Origin: a virus | Direction: 5' to 3' (one strand) | DNA length: 21,500 nucleotides | Virus record (IMG/VR): IMGVR_UViG_3300031565_007256 | Location: 1-21,500 of that record | Shown here: piece by piece, positions 5,977-13,827 of the stretch | Position numbering within the stretch: position 1 is the first letter of the stretch | Layout: the number at the start of each line of letters is the position of its first letter | Program-made: the position numbers and the translations under genes | The notes under the pieces: model-generated | What the model was told of the DNA's origin: nothing | Database searches by the model: none | What the model saw: only the letters and a program-made list of their open reading frames with translations

Positions 5977-7104
5977 ATGAAACGATTAGGAATGGTATTA
6001 CTGGCCTGTGTTCTTGTGTTTATCACAACAGACAATGTGCAAGGGCAGACCACAGAATCGCTGCTTGACTCTGTGATCAATGGCACAGAGTCAGTTCGGT
6101 ATTCGTTGGTTGGCACGACAAGCGGCCTGGACGTGTCAGAAGAAACGGCATTAACAAACACAGTACATCCGTTGGTTGATTTCACACATACAACAAGTGC
6201 GACCCCTGCTAATGGGATCGGGTTATCACTCCGCTGGCTCCAAGAAACGGCGGCTGCGAACACCGAGAACGGGGCGAATATCGCCGTAATTGCCACTGAT
6301 ACAACGGCAGCCTCAGAAGATTTCCAGATGGATTTTATGCTGATGACTGCTGGTGCGGCTCCGGCAACCAAGTGGAGCTTAGGCAGTACTGGTGTTGTTA
6401 CGTTGGTCAACGGAGAAACGATTGACAACTCTGTTAATGGAACCATTACATACACCGCGACAACTCATGCCTTCGCGGGCAATGTGACCTCTTCAGGCTC
6501 TGTGGACATCGTTGGCGCAGGTGGTCTCATCTTAGAAAATGATGAAACAATCACCAATTCGGTCAATGGCGTTATCTCTGTTGATGGTACGCTTGATATT
6601 ACGGCAGCGGGTGGCCTCGTCTTAAGTAATGATGAGACAATCACAAATGCTGTTAACGGTGCGGTCGTAACGGATGGAACATTTCAAGCCCCTGGATTTT
6701 TGACAGTTGATGCGACAGAAGCCAGTGGGGCGCTTGTCTTACAGACAGTCACAGCATCAAGCGGGGCTCTCACGGGGGCGACGGATAAAATTGAGGTAAA
6801 TATCCCGACAGGGTCACTATTACATGCCTGTCAATTACGCGTTGATGTCGCCGTGACGAATGACGGTGATAATACATGGGCTGCGGCATATTCAGGCGGT
6901 TCTAGCGCAGCAATCCAGGGAGCCGGCGGAGCCGCTGCCAAAAACACCAAGGTGAATACGTTTTTTGACGCGAATGCCGCAACGGCTATTACAAGCGGGG
7001 AAACTGACATCACACTAACCCCACAAGGCGCAGACTTTACGGATGGTGAAATTACCGCCGTATGTTATTATTATACATTGACAGCCTTGGATAGTGCTCC
7101 CTAG
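5977..7104 (+). CDS. signal-peptide-bearing beta-repeat protein, probable exported or virion surface protein (375 aa)
   Basis: SD AGGAG (about 5962-5967) precedes the ATG. Residues 1-24 have a typical Sec signal peptide: KR after the start, a hydrophobic core (LGMVLLACVLVFIT) and a small-residue cut region (NVQGQ). LLAC is only marginally lipobox-like, so a lipoprotein is less likely. Residues 139-235 contain three related segments: VNGETIDNSVNG (144-155), ENDETITNSVNG (187-198) and SNDETITNAVNG (217-228); the last two are 30 residues apart. Residues 240-375 form a likely beta sandwich with two cysteines (285, 363). The composition is low in charge and rich in Thr, Ala, Gly, Val, as in fibre-like beta proteins. 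I do not recognise the family. A secreted protein in the middle of a head-tail module is odd. Confidence 0.65.
   Translation: MKRLGMVLLACVLVFITTDNVQGQTTESLLDSVINGTESVRYSLVGTTSGLDVSEETALTNTVHPLVDFTHTTSATPANGIGLSLRWLQETAAANTENGANIAVIATDTTAASEDFQMDFMLMTAGAAPATKWSLGSTGVVTLVNGETIDNSVNGTITYTATTHAFAGNVTSSGSVDIVGAGGLILENDETITNSVNGVISVDGTLDITAAGGLVLSNDETITNAVNGAVVTDGTFQAPGFLTVDATEASGALVLQTVTASSGALTGATDKIEVNIPTGSLLHACQLRVDVAVTNDGDNTWAAAYSGGSSAAIQGAGGAAAKNTKVNTFFDANAATAITSGETDITLTPQGADFTDGEITAVCYYYTLTALDSAP
6523..6684 (+). repeat. tandem 90-bp repeat in the signal-peptide gene
   Basis: Two neighbouring coding units (about 6523-6612 and 6613-6684) each encode GGL-x-L-xNDETIT-N-x-VNG followed by a DG-T block. 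A third, more diverged copy of the VNGETI-like core occurs at about 6406-6441. The protein copies are much alike, while third codon positions differ (for example gaaacaatc and gagacaatc), so duplication is old or selected at the protein level. Confidence 0.6.
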
Positions 7105-7111
7105 AGGGACT

Positions 7112-7564
7112 ATGGCAACTGAATATTTTTCAACGGAAGAGAGCCTGGAAGCCACTGCGAGGAGTATTCAACTCTTCCAGTGGTTCGACAGGAATAAGGA
7201 TGATATACTTGACGCTGATGTCTTAGAATCTGGCTATAAATTTGCAAAGGGGAAGATTCTTGCGTATATCATTCCGCGTTATGGTGATCAAGTCAATGAT
7301 TGGGACTCTGACACCGTTCCTGACTTTTTGCAGTCTATGTCTGATATACTTGTGCTATATAGAGGCGGTTCAACCTCAAATAATGCTGCTGTCGGGGAGA
7401 TCCTTGCGGCAAATCGCCAGATTGTCGTCGACGATCTCACCGCGATCCGAAACGAAGAAATTAGCATCCCTGGGGTATCTGATTACAGCAGTACAAGTAC
7501 AGATGTTGACTCGATGGAAACAGCGTTTGAAACAGAAGACGGGGAACCTATTATTACGTTATGA
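7112..7564 (+). CDS. head-tail connector, Mu gp36/DUF1320-like (150 aa)
   Basis: The start is the ATG at 7112, with SD AGAGGGA (7103-7109) overlapping the previous stop; a GTG at 7094 in the same frame has no SD and would run into the previous gene. The core reads DILDADVLESGYKFAKGKILAYIIPRYGD (about residues 27-55): a helix with a position pattern of 'D-x-x-V-x-x-x-x-x-x-A-x-x-x-I-x-x-Y-I-x-x-RY', then a proline and a second helix (PDFLQSMSDILVLYRGG). This is the layout of Mu gp36-type/DUF1320 connectors and adaptor proteins, which bind below the portal ring and seal the head. The C-terminus is acidic. It overlaps the next gene by ATGA, which suggests coupled translation. Confidence 0.7.
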   Translation: MATEYFSTEESLEATARSIQLFQWFDRNKDDILDADVLESGYKFAKGKILAYIIPRYGDQVNDWDSDTVPDFLQSMSDILVLYRGGSTSNNAAVGEILAANRQIVVDDLTAIRNEEISIPGVSDYSSTSTDVDSMETAFETEDGEPIITL

Positions 7565-8352
7565 GTGACATCACGGTGAGTCTTTTGAATGCGATTAAGG
7601 CACAACTCGACACGCAGACAGCGCCTGGAATGACACTTGAAGAGATTAATTCACATTTTGTCATCTACACTGATGTGCCTAGAGCGTATGGCACGATGAC
7701 ACCAATGTTACTCGTCAAGATGGGCGTTGTCACGGCAGAACCTATTACACTCTTAAACTGCATGATACGGAAAGAATACCCCGTCAATTTTTCAGTACTC
7801 TATGAAAATGATGGAGATCCCGAAGACACCACAGGAGCAGAATTATTAGATAAGGTTGAGAATGTGTTTTATGGCGATACATTTTCTCTGTCTCAATTTG
7901 TGTCAGTCACCTCAAAAGATTATAGCCAGTCAAGCATTAATCCTGACTTTGGCGTGTGGACAGGGGCATCCGAGATGATCATGACACACATTGATACTGA
8001 TATGAGGGGTATAACAATGCCGACAGCGTGCGCAAGGACAGTTTCGCCAGATACCACAGTCTTAGCGACTGATACGCTTTCACGTGGTTATGATGTCTTA
8101 CGCATCCAGGGCGGTGTGATAATGACATCAACTCCTACAATTTATGCTGGAACTGATGGACAAATCTTAACGATTGAAGGACTTGATGACAGTTCGCTTG
8201 TCACGTTACAGGATGGCTCTAATTTGGTTGGGAGTGGAATGCGGATGCAGAACGGAAGAGATATGGTATTAGGGAAAAACGACAGTATTCAATTTTCGTA
8301 TGATTCAGGGCAAAAACTCTGGATAGAACAACATAGGGCAGACGTATATTAA
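7561..8352 (+). CDS. probable tail terminator/joining protein with an added C-terminal beta domain (263 aa)
   Basis: It begins in an ATGA overlap with the connector gene. Residues 1-146 look like a head-tail joining or tail terminator protein: a first helix (TVSLLNAIKAQLDTQ), strands around VIYTDVPRAYG and MLLVKMGVVTAEP, then DTTGAELLDKVENVFYG, which is the helix that usually precedes the last strands in the family. A linker (147-175) with TMPTACARTVSPDTT follows. Residues 176-263 are different: repeated short strands with GTDGQILTIEGLDDSSLVTLQDG, then GSGMRMQNGRDMVLGKNDSI and ending LWIEQHRAD. I know this second pattern from phage spike and fibre-like proteins in metagenomes, where it forms a beta sandwich. 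The fusion is unusual. The call for the first domain is from position and shape only. Confidence 0.6.
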   Translation: MSDITVSLLNAIKAQLDTQTAPGMTLEEINSHFVIYTDVPRAYGTMTPMLLVKMGVVTAEPITLLNCMIRKEYPVNFSVLYENDGDPEDTTGAELLDKVENVFYGDTFSLSQFVSVTSKDYSQSSINPDFGVWTGASEMIMTHIDTDMRGITMPTACARTVSPDTTVLATDTLSRGYDVLRIQGGVIMTSTPTIYAGTDGQILTIEGLDDSSLVTLQDGSNLVGSGMRMQNGRDMVLGKNDSIQFSYDSGQKLWIEQHRADVY

Positions 8353-8361
8353 AGGGATATT

Positions 8362-11300
8362 ATGCCAACAAAAGGCGGAGCCGGAAAAGACAACGAAGTT
8401 TATGTTCCATCTCTCAACGTAGCTGATGAGTACGTGTTACCTCTGCTTGATGGTGCTGATGGTCAGGTTATGACAACAGACGGCGCGGGTAGGATAACGT
8501 TTAAGAATGCAACCGGAGGCGGGAATGTCTCTACATCAGGCACTCCCGTTACTAACGACTACGCAAGATTCTCAGATGCGACACACATCGAAGGTAGAGA
8601 CTATAATGACGTCAAATCAGATTTAGGATTCATGAGCAGTTCTGGCGATACGATGAGTGGCGATATTGATATGGATGGGAATACTCTCCAAAATGTAGAG
8701 CAACTCATTTTTGACACAACCCCATCCTCTCCGGGAAATAGCGAAGGAACAACGTATTGGGATACAATAGAGCAGACACTTAATGTCGTTTTAGAGGATA
8801 ACAGTGTTGTTATGCGTACAGGCCAAGAAACATTGGTTCGCGCCTATAATGGGAGCGGGACGCAAATAGACAAGGGCACTGTTGTTTCTCCGATTGGAAT
8901 TTTTAACGGCGTTCCAAGCCTCGTTAAATCGATAGCAAGCGTATTTGAATCATTATCTGTTGAGATAGGCATGGCTATAATGGACATCCCAGACGGTGAA
9001 TATGGTTTCTATTCCAGAGCCGGAAAAGTTAGAGGTTTAAATACATCTGGTTATACTGTAGCCGATCTAATATGGGTATCAGATACAATTGTAGGGGGAT
9101 TCACGAAAGATAAGCCAAGCTTTCCAAGCTTTCCTATATTGCTTGGAGTCATTGCAGTGGTTGATGAGACGGATGGAGAGCTTTACATCGACATCAAGGG
9201 ATCAATCAGCGAAACAACCGCAAATTTTTTTAACGGCATATTTCGAGAATCGTTTGATCTCAGAGTTTTAAGTAACGGCTCAACGATCACTGGCTATCTA
9301 TCACCAACAAACGGTCATGAAGATTTGACTATGATGTTTTCTGACGGGTTTACAAGGTTTGATGCAACTCCACCAGCAACGATAACTTTAACGCCAGGGA
9401 CTAATAATAATCCTCAAACAAATTATATCTACGTACCACAAAGTACAAAATCTTTGACCGTATCACCATCCGGATGGCCGACAGCAGAACACATAAGAGT
9501 CGCCAGAGTGGCCCTAAAGACAGCAGCAACCGTCAAAGCTGAAGGAGCATCGAGAAATCAAAACTGGAATGATGAAATTCAAGACGCTGAGACAAATCAA
9601 GGACATCTCACAGATATTACATCAAATATCCGCAGCAAAGCCGCACAATATGTATCAGGAGCAAAAACCTCCGTCACAATTGCAGGTGGTGGACAGGTAT
9701 ATGTCAAGTCAACAGGCGGAATTGTGCAACAATTGCATAATCATGTATTTCCCCAACTTGACATGACACAATATGTCATTGATGCCGTTTCAACGAGCAA
9801 CAAAACGTTTACAATTTCAAATGATGGAGATCTCTCATCAACATTCCCAGATGGTAGAATTATAAAAATAAACAACTCTACTGGAAATAATGGATTATAC
9901 ACGATTGCAAGTTCTGTATGGGCTACACCTAATTTTATTATCACCGTTGACAATGTAATTCCGAGCGGAACACCTGGCGGTACAATCGGAGATTATATTG
10001 AGGTCATCAACGATTTCTCAACGTCATATCGTTCAGTTCTGAATCTAGCTACGATCACAACTGATGCGAGCGGTAACCCTTTAAATAATACAAGTTTCAG
10101 CATTGTGGTATTCGGTGTACAAAATAAAACAGGAGAGCCGTCTCATCTCTGCGCTAATATGCCGCTTGGCACGTATAGTAAAAATTTCCCAGAACTCGCG
10201 ATAGAAGATGCCAACGCATCGACAGTATATAGCACACCTCAATTATACGAGGGAGTAAGCTTTCTCATGGCACTTCTAACCTTTATCAACACGTCTGGCG
10301 TTTGGTCTCTCTATTCAAACAAGGACCTAACAGGTCTACTCCCAAATACAACAGCAGGGGGAGGAGGGGGAGGGGGCGGTGGAGTGACAACATTTCTTGG
10401 GTTAAGCGATACACCAAATGCGTATGTCGATAAAGCCAACAATCTCACAAAAGTTAATGCCGGAGCAACCGCACTTGAATTTTTTAATCCAACGACAGAC
10501 TGGCTTGCACAATACATAATGGCAGCGGGCAGGGCGGGAGGTCAAACTCTTTCAGGTGGAACTGCTGCTGGCGATGATCTCACGCTAAAATCAACCTCAG
10601 ATCCCACGAAAGGTGATCTTCTTTTCGGCGCAGCCGGCAATAGTAAATATGATGAGGCCAATGATGCCTGGCGATTTCAACCAGCCGTTGATTCTACAAC
10701 ATTCTTGCAGGTGTTGGATGCAGACGGTGGCGCTCCCGTTTTGGACGTCGACAGCACGAATGAGCGTGTTGGCATAGGAACGGGAGCGCCACTCTCGACC
10801 CTTCATATAAACGGAGGAACGGGAGCGCTTGCAAACGGTTTGTCTTTTGGTGATGGTGATAGTGGAGTCTATGAAAGTTTTGATGATACGCTTCAATTCG
10901 TGACAGCAGGTGTTAGCCAGTTATCTTTTGCAAGCAATCAGGTCAGTTTTTTTGGCAGTGGAAGTGTTAGTTTCTACATCAATACATCTCAAAGTGATGA
11001 CGGTGTTCATTTTGCCCCTCGGAATTTAAACGGGATCGGCAACCGAAATTTCATCTTCGCCGAATGGGATTCCGTGGCGAAAGATTATGACCATGACACA
11101 CTATCGCCCCATCCAACTGTATTTTTCCAGTCATCAACCAACCCCGATACCAATAACACAGAATGGGGAAGTTTAAGCTTTGTCGGAACTGGGGCAGGGG
11201 ATGGATATTTCAATGTAGTGACAGGAACGGGGGATGTAGCTTTGCAACCTGTTGGGAATGTATCAATCGGACACGCTGCCCCAACCGCGAAACTCCATGT

Positions 11301-11892
11301 CGTCGGTACGTCAGACACCGAACAACTCCTCGTACAATCCAATGCCACCCAAAATGATGATGTTGCACAAATTGGAGATGTCAGTGCGGGGAACTATACG
11401 AGCATTCAAGATGACGGTGATGTGCGGTTTGTAGGGACAGCGGGCTTACCTTACGGTTCTTTATATCTTCACGAAGGCACGAGCAATGTTGACATTTCAG
11501 CCGTTGGACAAGGCGTCTATGTGAAGATTACCGGACTGACAACAGGACTTTTAAACAATGTTACCATTAATTCAGACGCCTTTAATGTGGGAACGGTCGG
11601 CGTGTATAAGATTGATTGGCAGATAAGTGGCGATTCACAAGGTCTTAATAAGGATTATGAGGTTGATATTTTTGTCAATGGCGTCGAACAGGAAGATGGT
11701 TCATCACGCCGTGAATTTGCAGCGGTTGCATCATTAGGCAGCATGTCTGGATCTGGACTGATAGATATTACAAACACAGGCCATGATATTGATTTACGGA
11801 TGAAAGAGGTTGGCGCTGGCGCTGGCACGGACTTTGATATTTTCAACATGAACTTTAACGTTCTGCATATCGGAGGAAGGCTACCTGTCTAA
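8362..11892 (+). CDS. large fibre-like virion protein (1176 aa)
   Basis: SD AAAGGGA (about 8352-8357) precedes the ATG at 8362. The sequence is a chain of fibre-type motifs. They include GQVMTTDGAGRITFKN (about 35-50), GDTMSGDIDMDGN (94-106), YWDTIEQTLNV followed by VRAYNGSGTQIDKG (about 132-175), a run of nine glycines (666-674), LSDTPNAYVDKANNL and VNAGATALEF after it, and two copies of a VGIGTGAPLSTLHI / VSIGHAAPTAKLHV motif (about 803-818 and 966-980). From about residue 1027 a C-terminal jelly-roll-like domain ends FNVLHIGG. No S74 chaperone or enzyme motif is visible. It should be a trimeric surface fibre or spike. Its place, between tail terminator and tail tube, is unusual: fibre genes normally lie after the tape measure. 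A head- or neck-attached fibre is possible. Confidence 0.7.
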   Translation: MPTKGGAGKDNEVYVPSLNVADEYVLPLLDGADGQVMTTDGAGRITFKNATGGGNVSTSGTPVTNDYARFSDATHIEGRDYNDVKSDLGFMSSSGDTMSGDIDMDGNTLQNVEQLIFDTTPSSPGNSEGTTYWDTIEQTLNVVLEDNSVVMRTGQETLVRAYNGSGTQIDKGTVVSPIGIFNGVPSLVKSIASVFESLSVEIGMAIMDIPDGEYGFYSRAGKVRGLNTSGYTVADLIWVSDTIVGGFTKDKPSFPSFPILLGVIAVVDETDGELYIDIKGSISETTANFFNGIFRESFDLRVLSNGSTITGYLSPTNGHEDLTMMFSDGFTRFDATPPATITLTPGTNNNPQTNYIYVPQSTKSLTVSPSGWPTAEHIRVARVALKTAATVKAEGASRNQNWNDEIQDAETNQGHLTDITSNIRSKAAQYVSGAKTSVTIAGGGQVYVKSTGGIVQQLHNHVFPQLDMTQYVIDAVSTSNKTFTISNDGDLSSTFPDGRIIKINNSTGNNGLYTIASSVWATPNFIITVDNVIPSGTPGGTIGDYIEVINDFSTSYRSVLNLATITTDASGNPLNNTSFSIVVFGVQNKTGEPSHLCANMPLGTYSKNFPELAIEDANASTVYSTPQLYEGVSFLMALLTFINTSGVWSLYSNKDLTGLLPNTTAGGGGGGGGGVTTFLGLSDTPNAYVDKANNLTKVNAGATALEFFNPTTDWLAQYIMAAGRAGGQTLSGGTAAGDDLTLKSTSDPTKGDLLFGAAGNSKYDEANDAWRFQPAVDSTTFLQVLDADGGAPVLDVDSTNERVGIGTGAPLSTLHINGGTGALANGLSFGDGDSGVYESFDDTLQFVTAGVSQLSFASNQVSFFGSGSVSFYINTSQSDDGVHFAPRNLNGIGNRNFIFAEWDSVAKDYDHDTLSPHPTVFFQSSTNPDTNNTEWGSLSFVGTGAGDGYFNVVTGTGDVALQPVGNVSIGHAAPTAKLHVVGTSDTEQLLVQSNATQNDDVAQIGDVSAGNYTSIQDDGDVRFVGTAGLPYGSLYLHEGTSNVDISAVGQGVYVKITGLTTGLLNNVTINSDAFNVGTVGVYKIDWQISGDSQGLNKDYEVDIFVNGVEQEDGSSRREFAAVASLGSMSGSGLIDITNTGHDIDLRMKEVGAGAGTDFDIFNMNFNVLHIGGRLPV
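10357..10383 (+). repeat. G-rich tract encoding nine glycines
   Basis: Three runs of five G (10357-10361, 10366-10370, 10372-10376) with smaller runs between and after them encode residues 666-674, all glycine. In the protein it would be a flexible hinge between two halves of the fibre. On DNA it could slip during replication. Confidence 0.8.
10727..10792 (+). repeat. 14-bp perfect inverted repeat inside the fibre gene
   Basis: The arm at 10727-10740 (GTGGCGCTCCCGTT) is the exact reverse complement of 10779-10792, with a 38-base spacer. The right arm's core (AGGAACGGGAGCGC, 10776-10789) is repeated directly at 10815-10828. A repeat this long and exact within a coding sequence is not required by the protein. 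Confidence 0.8.
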
Positions 11893-11904
11893 GGCGGGTA
11901 GCCT
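11878..11904 (+). repeat. hairpin over the fibre gene stop codon
   Basis: AGGCTACC (11878-11885) pairs exactly with GGTAGCCT (11897-11904) across an 11-base loop containing the TAA stop. No T run follows. The SD of the next gene (GGAGG, 11906-11910) lies just after the right arm, so the stem might affect its use. Confidence 0.4.
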
Positions 11905-11920
11905 CGGAGGAACGTAAACA

Positions 11921-12238
11921 ATGGCAATCACAACACAGGTAAACGGTAGCAATCGGACCGTGACCCTAACGTATGAAGCACTAAAAGTTAAGGTTGATCC
12001 AACTCTGGCTAAGGCGGCAGAATGGATCTACACTACCAAAGGTCGGTATCACATTCAGAATCCAGACCAAACCGACAAGGTGTATGACGATCTCACAAAC
12101 CAAGAAAAGCTTAATGTGATTGATAAGGCTGTGAAGGGCGCGATTATACATTGGGCGAAATCAAAATTTATCACAGAAGAAACTTTTATAAACAGAGCAG
12201 AAACCGAGATAGAGGCAAACGAAAATTATGACTTGTGA
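11921..12238 (+). CDS. hypothetical phage protein (105 aa)
   Basis: A strong SD (GGAGG, 11906-11910) precedes the ATG by 10 bases. It opens with MAITTQVNGSNRTVTLTYEAL, two short beta strands, and then becomes helical. It includes the phrase YDDLTNQEKLNVIDKAVKGA (about residues 55-75), which resembles a phrase (F-D-x-LTNQQKLN-x-x-D) that recurs in small uncharacterised phage proteins encoded near tail or fibre genes. The exact role is unknown. It ends inside the start of the next ORF, overlapping it by 11 bases, so the two probably act or are made together. Confidence 0.6.
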   Translation: MAITTQVNGSNRTVTLTYEALKVKVDPTLAKAAEWIYTTKGRYHIQNPDQTDKVYDDLTNQEKLNVIDKAVKGAIIHWAKSKFITEETFINRAETEIEANENYDL

Positions 12239-12401
12239 GCAGCGAATTGAAAAGGCTATAACTGATTTTTACCACACAACCCGCAAGCTCAAATTAGAAG
12301 CAGACGATCATGAGAGGTTGCGGGTTGTTGCTCAAAATATCATCAATAGAGAATATAGAGACGTTCAAAAAACACAACAACCTAACGAGGAAGGGGGATA
12401 A
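12228..12401 (+). CDS. small hypothetical protein (57 aa)
   Basis: The ATG at 12228 lies 11 bases inside the end of the preceding ORF; AGAGG (12211-12215) is upstream at a long distance of 12 bases, so coupling is likely. The product begins MTCEQRIEKAITDFYHTTRK and is mostly predicted helix (ADDHERLRVVAQNIINREYR), with a short acidic tail. The stop is 3 bases before the tail tube ATG, and its last codons contain the purine-rich AGGAAGGGGG (12388-12397) that serves as the tube's SD. Not recognised. Confidence 0.5.
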   Translation: MTCEQRIEKAITDFYHTTRKLKLEADDHERLRVVAQNIINREYRDVQKTQQPNEEGG

Positions 12402-12404
12402 CCG

Positions 12405-13793
12405 ATGGCAGAAAAACTTGTAGTCCTGCAAAATACAAAAATGAGCATTGAAGAAGAAACGGTAGAAGGCACTGCGGTTGTAGAAACGGCGAACGGTGCG
12501 CTCCTCCTGCATTCTGATGGTGCTGAATTCAACCTTGAACGTGACCTTGTTGAAAATGCGTTCATGACAGGGAGTTTGAGTAAGACGGCGCCGGCGGCTG
12601 GGATGTGGTCTGATGATTTAGGCCCGACAATCCCAACCTTAATACGTGGGGTTGGAACATTAGGGACTCACGGCCCAGATTGGCATCTGCTCATGAAATC
12701 TCTGATGGGCACAGAGCTGAGGGCAGAGGCTGGGGTTGTTGACGCTGGAAGTACAGCGTTAATAATACAGGTCAAGTCGGGTTGTGCAAGCCCGGCGATT
12801 ATTCCGGGAATGCTGCTTTATTTCCCAACACAAGGCGAGATCAGAAGGATTGCGACATATTCAGCGCCTGCGATCACCCTGGACATTCCACTGTCAAGCA
12901 TCCCCGCAGAAGATGACTTGATTAAAACAGGGGTAAACTGGATGCTTTCAAGTTCAGACTTTCCGAGTTTCACCGCCTATACGTATTTCGATGGCCCCAA
13001 ACGCCTTCGATATGCGGGCTGCAAATGCACAAACTGGGAGGCGACCTTTGAAGTTGGCCAGAATGTCCCCATGACCTTCGCGTCCAAGGCCTTATCGGCC
13101 TTGTATGATAATACGGCTCAGGCGATTACCCCAAATTACGACACGACAACAAAACCATTAATGTGCTTAGGTATTGATGGATTGAATATGTTTACGCGTT
13201 ATGAAGGTACCGCAAGCGGAACACCATCAGCGACAGAAACCATCCTTGCGACTCCGGCGTTTGATGTTGGAGTTGGTGATGAAATCCAAATTGAGGTGAG
13301 TGCGGGCGTGTGGGAAACGAAGTCTATCTCTGTTGTATCAGGGGATGCCGGGTCTAATATCACCCTGACACACGCGGCTGTGAGCATTGCGGCCAGTGCT
13401 GACGATACAGTGTATATTCTTCGTGGGGCCTGCGCGGCGGTTGGTGATACCCTCACGGTCACGGTTGAAATGGAAAGTGAATTCGAAAATTGTATGGCGG
13501 CGAATTATGGGAAGAAAAGCCAGGCAATTACCGGACGTACCGTGACTCTGGCAAAAACGCCATATTTCAAGTCGTGGCAAGAGTTCTTGATGCGTGATAA
13601 CGTTATTGGCAGCGGGTTTATGATTACCTTGGGGGATGAACTCCTGAATATAATGGCGATTTATGTCTCGAACCAAATCAATACTGAGGTTAGCTTATCA
13701 ACAGATGCGCTCATGAAAAATGATACTACGAGTCGAGGAGTGATTGACGCGACATTAGGCAATGACCATGAAATTGTCATTGCTACATTTTAA
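12405..13793 (+). CDS. major tail tube protein (462 aa)
   Basis: SD AGGAAGGGGG lies just before the start. The N-terminus, MSIEEETVEGTAVVETANGALLLHSDG (starting near residue 13), followed by LERDLVENAFMTGSLSKT (residues about 44-61), is the usual opening of the tail tube family in which T-x-G-T-A/P is followed by a strand, then an E-R-D-x-x-x-x-x-x block. Later blocks are TIPTLIRGVG, GPDWHLLMKSLMG and a long sandwich. Residues 268-345 hold an extra compact strand-rich section with repeated TLT-type and VSxxAG phrases, which may be an inserted Ig-like display domain; residues 110-165 are a smaller one. The protein is long for a tube subunit (commonly 150-350 residues). It would stack as hexameric rings around the tape measure. 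Order (tube, chaperones, tape measure) supports the call. Confidence 0.75.
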   Translation: MAEKLVVLQNTKMSIEEETVEGTAVVETANGALLLHSDGAEFNLERDLVENAFMTGSLSKTAPAAGMWSDDLGPTIPTLIRGVGTLGTHGPDWHLLMKSLMGTELRAEAGVVDAGSTALIIQVKSGCASPAIIPGMLLYFPTQGEIRRIATYSAPAITLDIPLSSIPAEDDLIKTGVNWMLSSSDFPSFTAYTYFDGPKRLRYAGCKCTNWEATFEVGQNVPMTFASKALSALYDNTAQAITPNYDTTTKPLMCLGIDGLNMFTRYEGTASGTPSATETILATPAFDVGVGDEIQIEVSAGVWETKSISVVSGDAGSNITLTHAAVSIAASADDTVYILRGACAAVGDTLTVTVEMESEFENCMAANYGKKSQAITGRTVTLAKTPYFKSWQEFLMRDNVIGSGFMITLGDELLNIMAIYVSNQINTEVSLSTDALMKNDTTSRGVIDATLGNDHEIVIATF

Positions 13794-13796
13794 CCC

Positions 13797-13810
13797 GCTC
13801 GATTTCGAGC
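13797..13810 (+). repeat. short hairpin between tail tube and chaperone genes
   Basis: GCTCG and CGAGC flank ATTT (13797-13810), placed a few bases after the tube stop. It has no T run after it. It may help protect the 3' end of the tube message, or be incidental. Confidence 0.3.
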
Positions 13811-13827
13811 ACATTAGAAAGGAAATT

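Noticed and set aside
9116-9133. Tandem 9-bp repeat CCAAGCTTT in the fibre gene
   Set aside because: Two copies only, coding SFPSFP; too small to interpret.
10357-10383. G-quadruplex at the glycine tract
   Set aside because: Only three runs of three or more G are present, so a three-tetrad quadruplex is not supported.
13085-13103. 7-bp hairpin CAAGGCC/GGCCTTG in the tail tube gene
   Set aside because: Short, in coding sequence and without T run; likely chance.
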